A model generated the notes under the pieces. The model did not search any database and was not told where the DNA came from. It worked only from the letters and a program-made list of their open reading frames with translations. A program made the translations under genes and the position numbers. Below, in pieces: positions 1 to 11,643 of a stretch of DNA of 64,000 nt (within the stretch, counting starts at the first letter, position 1; each line of letters starts with the position of its first letter). The DNA is from Ceriagrion tenellum (lineage: Eukaryota > Arthropoda > Insecta > Odonata > Coenagrionidae): NCBI GenBank assembly GCA_963169105.1, contig OY720639.1, positions 47,597,848 through 47,661,847 of the forward strand, in the 5' to 3' direction.

Positions 1-224
1 GCCGCAAAAAATCAGATATTTGGTAAAATAAATAATTTTGTAATTAGCTTAAACACGTTAATTTTTGCTAAATTTAACTAATTTTTTTGGAAATGTGACC
101 AAAAAGTGAGGTGATTTGATCCATGGAAAGTGAGGAGGCGTTAATTAAGAAAAAATCAGCGTCGGTACTACTATAGTCTTAAAGATTCGGAGCCTCAGAT
201 TCTGCGTCTCATTCCACTGATGAT
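1..224. other. No recognised feature
   Basis: AT-rich sequence with no supported gene or repeat. Confidence 0.5.
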
Positions 225-350
225 TTTGAACTCTTGAATTGACTCTAGACATCCAAGTAGGGATTGTATTTCCTCTAAACAAATTTGCTCCACTGCCAGG
301 ATTTGAACCCGGGCCCTAGGATATAAAAGGCAGTTCTCTTGCTACTACAT
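225..350 (-). mobile_element. SINE-B fragment, tRNA-like promoter on the minus strand
   Basis: On the minus strand this carries a B-box-like core (GGTTCAAATCC, around 297-313). The body beside it (CATCCAAGTAGGGATTG and CTCCACTGCCAGGATTTG) aligns with the copies at 50271-50490 and 59925-60105. It is a diverged, truncated member of a tRNA-derived SINE family. The cloverleaf is degraded, so it is not a working tRNA. Confidence 0.55.
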
Positions 351-619
351 CGTCCCAACCCCTTTTTTTCGTGACAACGAATATCTCTGGGAGCGTTCGA
401 GGATCGTCTAGCGTTGGAATCTACATTTCTCCCATTAAGAATTTACTCAAGTACTGTATGCTTAAAGGAAAATCATTGAGCCGGAGCATCACACTGTACC
501 TGGGAATCATTTGGTTAACTGATCCTTAGTATGTTACCACTTTTTAGTAAAACTATCGCCATGTTACCTCTGGCAAAATAATTTGCTATCAATAGCCTAT
601 ATACCATTTAAGTTAAGTA
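351..619. other. No recognised feature
   Basis: Unique-looking AT-rich sequence between the SINE fragment and the LINE tail. No supported gene or repeat. Confidence 0.5.
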
Positions 620-1354
620 AGTTTTCTCCCGGTAAAGGTAGGTTTTATTGAATGTCAGAGAATCTCCTCCCGGTTTTGTACACTTTCAGGGACCTATCTC
701 CCTCTAGTTTATCCTATTTCGCCTCAGCATATGATCTACCCTTCCTCATCCCGTCCATGAAACCTATTCTCCTTCTTCCCCTTCCCCGCCTGCCCAGCAT
801 CCTTCCCTCTATCACACTCTTGAGCGACCCATCACCCCTTATTGCATCCTTCAGCCATCTACCCTGCCTATCCCGAATTTCATTCAGAAGCTTCCTTTCC
901 TCGCCCACCAACTCAAGCTCTTCCTCGTTAATCTTTCTCTCCGCCCACCTCACCTTCTCCATCCTTCTCCACACCCTCATCTCAAATGCCTGCAGCCTAT
1001 TCTCATCCTCCTTTCTGAGGTCCACGTTTCTGCCCCATACAACGCTACGCTCCATATCAAGCTCTTTACCAGCCTCTTCTTCACATCCCTACCCAATGTA
1101 CCCATCATCAGCTCCCTGCTATTGCCAAACGCCTCCTTATCTAGCGCTATTCTCTTCCGTATGTCTTTACTACTATGCCCGTATTCCTCTAGCGTGCTAC
1201 CTAAGTAATTAAATTGCTTTACTTGCTCGAGTTTGTGTCCTCCAGCTTTAATCAGAAGCCTTGCTTTATTTGCCCAAGATAATCTCATTACTTTTGTTTT
1301 CTTGTAATTTATCTTCATTCTGAATATCCCACAAGAGCGGTATTTATAAACCAC
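620..1354 (-). mobile_element. LINE remnant: C-terminal end of a non-LTR reverse-transcriptase ORF
   Basis: The minus strand encodes the region after the reverse-transcriptase catalytic core of a non-LTR retrotransposon. From about 1354 down it reads KTKVMRLSW, then FNYLGSTLEEYG, DIRKRIALDKEAF and WSVALYGAETWT, all typical of the thumb region. It continues with LQAFEMRVWRRMEKVRW and a basic tail including RGRRRIGFMDGMRKGRSYA. The two parts lie in different frames that meet near 1000-1050, so at least one frameshift has occurred. The catalytic YADD part and the endonuclease are missing, so the copy is 5'-truncated and dead. The same family recurs at 34830-35275 and, more decayed, at 46200-46465. 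The long plus-strand ORF here is only its shadow. Confidence 0.85.
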
Positions 1355-3120
1355 GCGTCACTGGAACCGATGGATAAATAAACTTATAAATTTAAATTCT
1401 TGGTAGAATTTGCAATTCAAACCACCAATATTTACATGAAAACACTCTCATCAAAAGCCATAATTTATCCGAGGGAAAATTTATGGCTTTTTAATGTAAG
1501 CAAAAAATTAGAAATTTCATAATAATTATGTTCAGCTGCTTTTCCTACATCTATTGAGTCACAGTGTAGCGATCAGAGCTGAAAAGACTCTCACCGATCA
1601 TCATATTCGCTCTAGCAGCATAAAAAAACAGCCTTGTATCCCTATCGTCTGAGATATTATATTCTCTCGGAGTCGAAAGGACATCTTACAGGAAACGGGT
1701 CATTACTCGCAGCAACTTTGCAAAAATTAATAGCTCTCTACTGGATGGCAGCGAACATCGTACAAATCACTGGCACCGAAGTGTTACACAATCTAGGTTT
1801 CCTAATTTATTTTCGTTCACGCTCGGTGATGTTCAATACGACTAATTCCGAGAGTACTCCAGCCGTATAAACAACGCCATACGAATTGATCAGTGCTAAA
1901 GTGAAGCACATAAAATTTGCACATTTATAAATGAAATTCCTTCGGCTTCCCTCGCGATTTTTTTTAGCAAGTAACCTGTTTCTCATGCTAATAGTTACGT
2001 TCGTTTCTCATTCACCTTCCAGTGAATAGATGACTACCATGGAAATACATCTAAAAACTCTATCTCAATTTTTCTATATCTTTTCTCTTCACTACTTACA
2101 ATTAATCACCAGCTCAGAGCATCTTAATGAAAAAATCCCAGAGGGTCATTGCTGTCCTCACCGAAGATTGTCAATAAGTGAAATGATATCAAAAGAGTGT
2201 ATGTGATTTTTATTATCAAAATCAGAATCTGAATTTCACTGAGTTACCACAGAATTTTCTCATTCCATTATTTATTCTTACGCTGAAATCAGTGCGCCAC
2301 TAACCGGCAGGGAGAATCAACTCTAATTATTCCCCAAGAATAAACGCAATCAAAAACCTTAAGAAATCTAGCCGATTACTTAGGATCACTTCACACATAA
2401 GTCTTCAGGCTTGGGCACACTCGCGTTTTGAAAAGAGCAAGGCACCGATAGATCAGCAGAATAGAACAATTAGTCTCAGTAACATGATTAATTATTCAGT
2501 TACAATGATTTTTATTTTCCCATTTTCTGATAATCGGTGCTTCTATTCTGTGAGTATTTTTTCATCAGAAATAATCTAAACAACATAAACAACTTTCGTC
2601 AATTTTACCCTGGAAGTAACAATCAGTGTTTTAAAACACTTTTGAGATGACTGAAAAAGTTAAAACTGATTTTTATGTAAGCTCTTTTGTATAATATCGT
2701 AAGTACTGTGAACTATTTCATCCTTGCTGATACCATAATGGCCTATTTGTGGAAATATTTCTGGCCGTTTGGAAATAAAGACTAATGAAAGTTGTCCGAA
2801 CGCGGCAAAGATAGAAAATGATGAATGAAAGTATGAAGATTCCCTCAAGAATTAAATAAAATTTTCACTCTCCGTTTTTTTGACATCCAAAATTCGGTGG
2901 CCAAGGGTTTTTCATGATCTCATGAAACACTTACGTCATATAAAAGCCTCATTTATGCATTATTTAACCGATGGTGCAGTCATAGAAAGTAAGCTATAAA
3001 TTTTTTAATTCGGGGGTAAAACCTACCACAGTTAAGAACCATCAGGATGTAAAAACGGATTGTATGATAAAATCATCACACGATGTTCTGATGAAGGCTT
3101 CCACGGGGCTTAGATAGAGT
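1355..3120. other. No recognised feature
   Basis: AT-rich non-coding sequence. Short ORFs occur, but none shows a known domain, codon bias or exon structure that I can defend. Confidence 0.45.
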
Positions 3121-3301
3121 TTGATTCCTTTTTTCGGGTTTTCCGCCGCGTTGGTTCATGTTGAGGACAATATTTCGCCGGCTGTCCTGCTGGCTTCCTC
3201 AGGCCCATGTTACTTGGACCTGAGGAAGCCGGAAGGACAGCCGGCGAAATATTGTCCTCAACATGAACCAACGCGGTAGAAAACCCGAAAAAAGGAGTCA
3301 A
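3121..3301. repeat. Long hairpin element with 83-bp inverted arms
   Basis: Arms 3121-3203 and 3219-3301 are near-perfect reverse complements around a 15-base loop, with only scattered mismatches. The ends read TTGATTCC on the left and GGAGTCAA on the right. The inner arm carries CCTGAGGAAGCC. A relative of the arm (CGGGTTTTTGCCGCGTCG) appears at 58593-58615 and a more distant one near 8310-8330. The right arm contains a complete hammerhead-like module. Confidence 0.85.
3216..3257 (+). ncRNA. Hammerhead-like ribozyme motif (copy A)
   Basis: Order on the plus strand: GGAC (3216-3219), CTGAGGA (3220-3226), one extra A, GCCGG (3228-3232), an 8-base loop, CCGGC (3241-3245), GAAA (3246-3249), TATT, then GTCC (3254-3257). 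GGAC pairs with GTCC as stem I and GCCGG with CCGGC as stem II. ATAT forms a minimal self-complementary stem III, with T at the predicted cleavage position (3253). The extra base before stem II is not canonical. Cleavage is an inference. Confidence 0.45.
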
Positions 3302-4954
3302 CCTCATCACATGATGTATTGTGGTAAAATAGTCACAGCTACTCCCGCAAAAACCTATGCCTGGACTCATAGATACAAATAAACTGGCGTAGATCGAATA
3401 TATTACCTTTCAATTCAAAGTCTTTCGTGGGCCAAATTAGGGTACAAATCAGTATAACTTCCCCCACAAACGGTTTGGATAAGATATCCATTAAGGTGAT
3501 CAGTGGAGTGGACCGATATATCTATGCTTAATGCCATGGATTATTTTATGCAAAAGTTAAAAAGTGAATAAGAGAAAAATAGGTAGGAATGCATGCATAA
3601 AAGGGCTCCTAGCGATGTAGATTGGGAAGTAGGGGATAGTACATTAAACAGACCTATTTTTATTACCAAAGTTGGCTTGAGTAAAGGCTAGGATTATTTC
3701 GGTGAAATACGACAATATTTGGAGGAACTCTGATTCGCTGGTACAGCTAATAAACTGTAAGCATTAGCTCTATAAAATAAGCAAGGTGGAAGATAACGCT
3801 AACATTATATTTAGAGCCAAATAACTTATTACATGGTTGCGTCATCAATCAAAACACCTTTGTAAGCTTTAAGAGTACTTGATGAATCATTAAAACTGTG
3901 CTTGCATAAAAAATACTTTTACTACGGTAATACTTGATCAAATTATCGGTAAATTTATCTCGACCACTCATGTAGCATGGAAAATTATATCAGGTCCAAG
4001 GCCTTCTCCCATAGACTAGACTTGATGATGAAATCACATTACTTTCTCCCGCAACGGGGAGGGAAACAGATCAATGAAAGTGTACGCCGGACAGGCACAA
4101 TTTGCAGCGTGATTCTTTTTTTTTTGGCCGAGCGGCAAGTCAAAGAAAGAAGAGAAAATAAGAATTAAAAAGTTCTCCTACGGACTGTGAATCACAAATA
4201 TTGAACATAGAAAACAGGAAGGAATAAAAATCTGGGTCCTATTGCAATCTCATAATATAGGAATGAATAATAAAGGATACGGGCGGTGCAGGAAGATATA
4301 GGTACTAAAACGTCTGGATAAATTCTGAATCGTTCGATCCTCTGAAAAGTTATTTATCATAGATAGTTATAATTCATATCCAATCAAAAAATAAACCTGA
4401 CTTTATGACTAGCTGACTGATTAGTGGAGTTACTTCAAAACGGTAATCGTGGGCCATTGAATGCACAACGTAATCATTTTTAAGTTTAATAGAAACGTAG
4501 TAATGCTTGGTTTGTTGATTTATCATTTGTTGTATGAAATAAATATATCACTCTCTATAAGCCTTTTTTCTAATTGTAAAATAAACCTTCCGTAGCCAAG
4601 GTGACATGATAAGGCAAGAAAAACCTAAGTCACGCTAATGCCTCACTTATGTGAGTTTAAATTTAAAACTGTAGAAAGGCAGAGAGAGTATATAAATTTC
4701 AGCTGTGAGTACCACGGATATGTAGTTAGCTACAGAGAAGGTTAGCAATGGGAACAAAGATTGGTATTATTATCTTCATACTTCTAAGATGTACTTAACA
4801 TATTGTACCAATCAAATAAAATTTAAATATTGACCCTATTTAAAATGGATAAAAAGTACGCACCAAAAACCTAAGATTGGCAGATTATCCTAATATGAAG
4901 ACATCTAAATCCTACTAAAGATAGCCATGAAATCCTTCCGTTACTGCCTCATGA
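3302..4954. other. No recognised feature
   Basis: AT-rich non-coding sequence with no supported gene or repeat. The short ORF at 3977-4168 has no recognisable domain. Confidence 0.45.
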
Positions 4955-5060
4955 TTTAAGAAGCCAGGGTAGCGTGGTGGTCGGCGATTTGGCTCGGCAA
5001 GCAAAAAGTTCGTGGTTCGATTCCCGTGCTTCAGGTGGATGTTTTCTCGAGACAATTTAT
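4955..5060 (+). mobile_element. SINE-A copy (tRNA-derived)
   Basis: The plus strand reads AGCCAGGGTAGCGTGGTGG (A-box side) and then GTGGTTCGATTCCCG (B box). These match the tRNA-like head of the SINE array at 18744-19476, read there on the minus strand. The acceptor-like ends are decayed. Confidence 0.65.
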
Positions 5061-5279
5061 ACGTGTGTGTCGACCATATATGGTGCCATTATTTTATGTT
5101 GTTGCCAAGGAGACCTGTTGATGTATATATAAATAGGATGTTGACGTAACTAAGGAGTTGGACGAAGATTGTAACGTGCATTGAATTAAGGCTATAATAA
5201 ATTAATATGAGAAACGAGGAGATCCCCTTACTTAACCAACTCCATATTGGTGATCTCGACGAGGAGAATAAGTAGGTAA

Positions 5280-6080
5280 CATTTGGTGAAAATGGTTTTT
5301 CCGCGCGACGACGAGCCTCAACGCTTACGAGAAGAAAACGCCCAGCTCCATCAGCAACCAACCGATTTCAATCCACGACGCAGCCAGGACACTCAGCGAA
5401 CCCCGCTTGCAGTTCGTCGTGTCGCGCTGAAACTATCAGAGGTCCGAGAAACTTTGTCTTTAGTACACCTCATAGTGTGAACCTTTTTCTTCTGAATGAC
5501 AAATCAAAATTTTTCCGGCCAAAAATATGAGATAAAAAATATTATTTAACGGATCTCAAACCACGTGCAGCGGGTATGGAAAGTAAGCCGGAGAAGGAAT
5601 TCGAGACCCGTTTCACTAGCCGCCTGGGACGTAAGGACGCGCCATATTATGCAACGGAACACACGAACGAGGACGATTATCGAGGTCGAAATTAGACGCA
5701 CGCTCGTGTTGTGGTGTATTAGGCGAAAACTTGAGACGACGCTAAAGACGATCAATTTTTGTGGTTCGGAGAAGTTAAAACGGAGCAGCCACCTGCTGCC
5801 ACCGCTCTCGAGACGAAAAAAATCTTTCGTCCCGCAAATATGGGGCAATGTCAAACATTTCATCCTCAAGTCATCAAATCGAATGGTCTAGCGGCATGGG
5901 CAAGCCTCGTAAATTGCGTGAGATGCATCAGCGGAGAAGGACGAGTGACGAAATCCTCGATTGGACTAAGGGATAGTCAGACTCGCGCGTGGCAGAGAAT
6001 GGATGCTGCAGTGCCAAATTCTCGTCGTAAACACGAAATGGGAACGGAGAGAAACTAGAACGGCGTAAAAGCTTCACGTG
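5280..6080. other. CpG-rich patch with unrecognised ORFs
   Basis: CpG is clearly more frequent here than in the flanking AT-rich DNA (for example CCGCGCGACGACGAG at about 5300, and ACGCGCC at 5638). Several ORFs of 65-108 codons overlap on both strands, as expected where stop codons are rare. None resembles a protein I know. It could be an unmethylated regulatory region, a diverged exon or old GC-rich repeat debris. I do not assign a product. Confidence 0.4.
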
Positions 6081-8299
6081 GGCGACCACAACATGCTTCT
6101 TGAGCTTAGAATAAGACACTGTTGGTAAATGGAACTTTTTTTAGAATTGAATTTTCTCAGCAATTGACAATTTTCCGCTTCAATTTCAGGATTTCCTTTC
6201 TGAGTTTAAATTGTCCTGCTTACACTTTTCTTTAGTAAGTATTTATGCATGCACGTTCAGTGTCACTTTGAAAATTTCTGACAAAAACTATATCTGAGGT
6301 ATTTTTTGCAATATCACTGCATATAAGAAAATGATATGATTGATATCTGTATGAAGAGTTACGCAAAAGTTTTGAGTCTACTAATAAATAAAAAAATATG
6401 CACTTTCGAGGGAAACAATATTACATCGAGCAGCTTACGAGCAGCAATATTACATCAATTCAATGGTTACAATGACCCCATCATGAATATACACAATACA
6501 CGTAATCGGTTAAAGTTATAGTAATAAGAATAGACAGTTAATTGTATCTTTGGAAATTCACAAATACTAAAGTAAAGTATGAAAATGGTCTCGGCCGTCT
6601 GAGACATCCTATATGAAGTGATATGTCAGTCAAAGTTTTGAAAGGTAAAATTCTCTCTAGAGACATGAGATAACAGTAAGATCTATCAGGAAAGGCAAAA
6701 CTTCTGGATATACCACTCGCTAAATATTCTACGGAGTCTCAGTAGTGTGAATATCCATATTCATGAGCGCGATACAACGTAATATAAGTTAGCGGTATTC
6801 CGTTACGCGTAAATAACACTAAAAGAAGAGCTTTAGGAGCATGAAGCGTCTACAAATTGAATACAAAATACCAGGAAATGAAACATAAACAAAATGTAAT
6901 TCGAGTCTTTAGCAAGGAGCGTGTGCCTGGAATTTTCTCTTCACGGAGAGATGGCGAATAAAGATAAGGAGTTTTTTTGTAGCAAGTCACTGGGGGAGAT
7001 AATTGCTGCCTCGTGTTCAGTTAATACGATAAATTTAAATAACTCATTAGGCTAATAAATATTAACAGTTTTCATGCGGGCATTATCCTCGGTATTATCA
7101 AGAATTCCAATACCATGATTTCTGAATTTATGAACTTAATCCGATGCCACCATGACGCTGAATAAAACTGGAAGCAGCGAGAAAAAATTGCTGATTGTAA
7201 CAGAAATCTAGAGAAAATAATCTGATCTTTTAAGAAATTTCTGAAAATAATGAGAAATATCACCATTTACACAGAATGGACCTATAGAAAGGCACAGTTT
7301 GCCACCAAATTGATAGAAATCGTGCAAAAAATATTTCTTCGAAATGGAATGTCTTGAGATTCCAAGTAACTTGAAGGGTGAAAAAATGCCATACATTGGA
7401 AATATACAATTACTTAAGGAAGTCGTAGAGCAAAGAGAAAATTTTCTTCACATGATCGCAACATGTATTCTCGGTACCCTTCGTAGTAATGAAATTACTC
7501 TGGCACGAGAAAGCTGTTGGTTGTGTCATAAAAGCTAATTTCTTTAGGGCTGGGCACACACTTCCGTATTCTTGAAATCTCCAGGGTGAGATCGGCTCCA
7601 ACAAATCTTGCTCTCAGACGTCATAAAAAATATTTCGTCTGGACCAAATATAAAAAAACGATGCCTGAGCTGGTCGAGTGTAAAAAAATAAACACTCGCA
7701 TGCCTTTCAGCCGAACCATCTGACCGAGACTTTAGTTCGAGCAAATTTCTCGCTCGGGAAAGTTTTTCGTCCAGGACGAGCCCACTCACTCAAAACGTCC
7801 ACCCATTTCGCAGGTGTGACGATTGCATAACGATGGTAGTCACTTTGCTTCTGTGAATTGGAGTGGCATATTTGTTGACGGAAGAGAACAGCTATGACAT
7901 AAGAAATGTTCCATCTTTAATTTACTGTGCACAACAAGGACCACTATCCAGCGGATTATCCAACACCTAGCTGAACCTTTCATCAAAAACGGATTTTACA
8001 ACCGCAGATAGCCACATCGGAGACCCATTATCACCCCCTACATCGAGCAGGAGATGTTTCATCCCCTAGGAGTCCCCTTGTCTAAACAAATAACACGATA
8101 GATGAAAAGTAGCTATCTTAAAGTAAGTACTTTTTAAAATTATTGATATTGAAATTTGATAATGCTGTCTAATGTACTTACTTTAAATTATTGATAGCAA
8201 ACTCTGAAAATGCTCTCTACTAAGTACACATAGAAGTACGTCTTGATATCTATCAGTTAAAACGTGGTGTGATACCAAACTCGTTCCAAGTATAATATA
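6081..8299. other. No recognised feature
   Basis: AT-rich non-coding sequence. A weak inverted pair (AAAGTAAGTAC near 8118 and GTACTTACTTT near 8196) is too short to classify. Confidence 0.45.
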
Positions 8300-8750
8300 T
8301 TTTTCTCGGGTTTCCAGCCGGGTTGAGGATGGCCATTGCTGCCAACATTTCGATGGCGTTCTTCACCATTGCCATCTGGCCAAATGTGGCATCAAGTGTC
8401 GTGTCGGATTTATATATGGTCAGCAATGGAGGTCAAGTCTAAACTAAAAGTCGAAATTGGTCAGAATTTGGCGCCTTTTTTCCTCTCAACTTTCTTAGTT
8501 GTTCAATGATTGGATTAGATATCATGTTCTGCTATGGTTATACCCTGCGTCTCTTAACAGAACATGGAATTCTTCAACAAATCAGAAAGACGAGAAGAAA
8601 AAGAGCGAGCACAGAAACCATAAATAAACTCGGCTCGACCCTTGGTCCCAAATTTGCCCTGATGACGACGGCAGAGATGGCCATCGAAACGTTGGCAGCT
8701 ATTCCGACCTGAGAAGATTTTATCAGCCATGTTCGCCGGGAAACAACCAA
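8300..8750. repeat. Inverted-repeat element, imperfect arms
   Basis: The left end (about 8308-8395) and right end (about 8650-8750) are inverted copies. Shared blocks include GCTGCCAAC, TTTCGATGGC and a CAAAT block. Arms are diverged and the middle is about 250 bp. The left arm opens with TCGGGTTTCCAGCCG, resembling the arm of the hairpin at 3121 and the element at 58581. The right arm holds a hammerhead-like module in full form, while the left holds a decayed one. Confidence 0.6.
8655..8697 (+). ncRNA. Hammerhead-like ribozyme motif (copy B)
   Basis: TGCC (8655-8658), CTGATGA (8659-8665), extra C, GACGGC (8667-8672), loop, GCCATC (8680-8685), GAAA (8686-8689), CGTT, then GGCA (8694-8697). 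Stem I is TGCC with GGCA. Stem II is six positions with one mismatch. ACGT is the self-complementary stem III and T8693 the predicted cleavage-site base. Confidence 0.45.
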
Positions 8751-9018
8751 ATCCTTATCGTATCATATACATTCACACGAAAATAATACTCCGCAAGGCA
8801 ACTTAAGGGCGTATGTATGAGGGTGAGTTTTCTCCCATAGGCGTAACACACTACCCAATTAAAGTTAATGAAACCTTGAATATTGATGAATTAACAAAAA
8901 TCTTCTAATACTCGTCCAAAGGCGGAATTTCAAAATGTGCGCTACTGTATGGGTATGCTACCATAACGTATTGCAAGGATGCGTAGAAACCAAAACAAAA
9001 CACACACGGATATTTGTA

Positions 9019-9125
9019 TCCACATCTACATACTACCCCGCAAGCCGCCGCTTGGGCGTGTGGCAGGGGGTGGTAGGTCACCAGCTGTGTAAAGATGTAA
9101 AAGTTTTGGAGGTGAAATGGTGACA
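9019..9125 (-). mobile_element. LINE 3' end fragment (TGTAGA-tailed family)
   Basis: On the minus strand this reads GGTGACCTACCACCCCCTGC, a cytosine- and GC-rich stretch, then GTAGTATGTAGATGTGGAT. It matches the 3' UTR and TGTAGATGTAGATG tail of the LINE at 55040-55797 and the one at 31431-32060. Only the terminal 3' part is present. Confidence 0.7.
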
Positions 9126-9299
9126 TGTGCTGCGAGAGTGTATTTGGAGGAGCTCAGTTTTTATTGTGATCGCTTTTTGTGCGCGGAAAGAACGAGTTTT
9201 TATACCTATCTGTTCGGCAGAGTATCTCTCTTATTTTATCACATCTATCAGATCTAGAAATGTATTGAAGCGTCATGATAATATTCTCTGTGTATGTAT

Positions 9300-9725
9300 T
9301 GTATGATTCTTCTTCTTCTTAGCTTAAATCCCAATTATTTGGGGTCAGCTTTGCGGACTTTCAGCTTCCAGCGTGCTCTATTCAAAGCCATGTCCTCTTT
9401 GGCACCAATCTCCAACATATCCTTCTTCACATACTCCATGTTCCCTGTACATCCCTGTTTTCCTTGGCCTTCTTCTGCTCTTCCTTCCCTCCACCTTCAG
9501 GTTCATTACTCTTTTCCCCATATATTCACCGTCTCGTCCAACAACATGGCCATATCATCTCAACCTGCACTCTTTCACCTTTTCTGTTATAGGTGCAATT
9601 CGCAAACTCCCTCTAATGTGGTCATTCCTAATCCTTTCAGCTCTGGTAACCCCACTCATCCATCTCAGCATGTGCATTTCACTTGCATGTAATACTCTCT
9701 CATGTGTACTCTTCGTAGCCAATTG
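9300..9725 (-). mobile_element. LINE remnant: C-terminal ORF end
   Basis: Minus-strand translation gives HMLRWMSGVTRAERIRNDH, then IRGSLRIAPITEKVKECRLR, a stop where a Trp codon is expected, and YGHVVGRD. A basic stretch (EGRKSRRRPRK) follows and, after a frameshift near 9390, NRARWKLKVRKADPK and a stop. These blocks are typical of the C-terminal end of a non-LTR ORF. The 3' tail on the minus strand is AAGAAGAAGAAGAATC (9305-9320). The copy is truncated and carries at least one nonsense change and one frameshift. Confidence 0.8.
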
Positions 9726-10109
9726 TATTGTATGATTGGAAACATTTATCTTTGGGGCTTAGACTTCAGAGACACATACTTCGTTTCCCGACGCAAACAG
9801 CTCTTGGTTACCGATTCTCCCTAAGCTAACATCTCATACCTAGTGGTTCACTAAACTTCAAACATAGGACAAACATTCAACCGAAATGGGTCCATTAAAT
9901 TGGAATTGATGCGGTGCTTGCTGAGTAAACGAATAAAATAAAGTAGTAATACATCTGGGAGCTGTATTCCTGGCTGCTTTTGAGCTACAGAATAGAGAGG
10001 ATGACCGGCTGGACTACCGTAGTAAGTCATGTCCCACGGTGCGAATTACCCACGATTGATGAGTAGGCAGAGTGAAGGAATATTTGGGGAATGGGAGAAC
10101 GAGGGAGAT
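9726..10109. other. No recognised feature
   Basis: AT-rich sequence between a LINE tail and a tandem repeat. Confidence 0.4.
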
Positions 10110-10119
10110 CCCAGTGTTA

Positions 10120-10412
10120 GTAAAATTCAAAACTTCCACGATTGAAGGGCTGAAAATAATTTTTTTAAATAATTTTGAATTCGAATTACTCTAGATATCC
10201 TTCATCATGGCCTAAAAGAGCCATTGAGACTTTCACGAGTGAATGGCTGAAAATAATTTTTAAAAATAATTTAAAATTCGAATTACTTTTAGATATCCTT
10301 CATCATGGCCTAAAAGAGCCATTGAGACTTTCACGATTGAATGGCTGAAAATAATTTTGAATTCCAATCACTCTAGATATCATTGATCATGGCCTAAAAA
10401 ATGGGCCATTGG
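10120..10412. repeat. Tandem repeat, three units of about 97 bp
   Basis: The block GGCTGAAAATAATTTT recurs at 10148, 10245 and 10343, a spacing of 97-98 bp. Each unit also contains CTAGATATCCTTCATCATGG or a close variant, then CCTAAAAGAGCCATTG. The third unit is shorter and more diverged. Function unknown. Confidence 0.85.
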
Positions 10413-10454
10413 CTACAAAATATTCAATTAAAACACTTTTTAAATTTGTTACTA

Positions 10455-10640
10455 AGCTGGCTCTCTGAGGAGGTGACCAACAACTGTATAGCCATCGTTA
10501 CAGACGTCATCAAAACAGGCGGGTTGATAAATTTTGTTGTAAGACGAAGTGTGTGCGGAGAAACCAGGAGTCACCATTAGCCTGCTCTCAACGAAAGGCT
10601 TCAAGGGAACCACAGTTTAACATCCCAAACTTGGGATGGA
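10455..10640. mobile_element. Diverged SINE-B-like repeat copy
   Basis: Blocks GGTGACCAACAACT, GGGTTGATA, GAAACCAGGAGTC, CATTAGCCTGCTCTCAACG and GGGAACCAC align in order with the repeat that flanks the mariner at 48925-48980 and 50269-50340. The tRNA-like part is missing. This copy shows the uninterrupted form of the site where the mariner landed. Confidence 0.6.
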
Positions 10641-11513
10641 GCTATTGGTAACCTTATTGTACCCCTTAAACAAGAAAATGGTTAATTATTTCTTTACTAA
10701 ATTGTCTAACAGATACTTAACGGTTGGACAAGGTTCAAGTGTCATTTATAGACTATCAAAGGTTTTCCCGATGAATGATACATATACGTATGATGTTCCA
10801 TATTCTGCTAATAATGCAATGAATGGCAAAACCAATCACTGAAACCAAGTCATGGTGTTATTAATATAAATTATTTATTGCTTGAGATATAAATTTGCAT
10901 GAAACAAGGCACAAATACAATTTATATATTGTGATCCAATCCAAAAAAAAGCAAAATGAAGTTCATCAAAATGATTTATCATCAATAGTTCATTCTCAGT
11001 TCATTTTACAAGGTAGGCATATCATAAAGTGGCAAACTATGCCACAGAAAGACAAAACATGATCAAAAATGAGCAGTGGCAGAAAATGAAAACATTAATA
11101 GAGCATAAAGCCTTAAACGGAAAAACAGAGCGTAAAATAATAGAGATAAGCCTCAAAATCGATATTTACAAATTATTTGTGATTTAAGTAAAAACATAAC
11201 GCTGGCATCACGTCACATCGTTTGTGGACAATACACCTTTGTCTTCTCTCCTTTCATTTTCCCTATTTCCTCTCCTTTCATAGCTTGCTTGCTATCACTT
11301 CTTTCCTTTCATAGCTGATGCACAATATTAATACACCATCAAAATATTTTCGGAATACCAGATTATTAGAAGAATAAAAAAAGAAATTATCCGGATATTA
11401 ATTTTATACATATATTCGTAATACCAAATTTCTCAGTCAGACAACCGAAAAAATTTCATAAAGGCGACAGGGTCAGACTTATAAGCGAAAACACTTCATG
11501 ATGAAGGTCAATA
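10641..11513. other. No recognised feature
   Basis: AT-rich non-coding sequence, with a pyrimidine-rich stretch at 11230-11310 (TCTCTCCTTTCATTTTCC). No gene is supported. Confidence 0.4.
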
Positions 11514-11643
11514 AAATATTGCAATTCCACAACATTATGTTTTTTTTTCAGACGACTATGGTCCCGCCATAGTGTGCATAGCATAGAGTGCACCATCATG
11601 AGACGCCTGAAATGATGTATTTTTGTGGAATTGAAGTATTTGA
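11514..11643. repeat. Decayed hairpin element
   Basis: The outer left TTGCAATTCCACAACATTATG and right ATTTTTGTGGAATTGAAGTA pair in inverted orientation. Inside are TTTTTTTTCAG and CCTGAAATGATG. The arm content (the GTGGAAT block) resembles the arms of hairpins at 14808, 31162 and 50634, but no hammerhead-like core remains. Confidence 0.5.

Noticed and set aside
652..1212. Plus-strand ORF of 186 codons
   Set aside because: It is rich in Ser, Leu and Pro and lies opposite clear LINE protein on the minus strand, so it is a shadow.
8109..8215. Inverted pair around AAAGTAAGTAC
   Set aside because: Too short and AT-rich to separate from chance.
9294..9735. Plus-strand ORFs of 120-132 codons
   Set aside because: Shadows of the minus-strand LINE C-terminus.
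10120..10412. CRISPR-like array
   Set aside because: Units are long contiguous repeats with no spacers, and the genome is eukaryotic in character.
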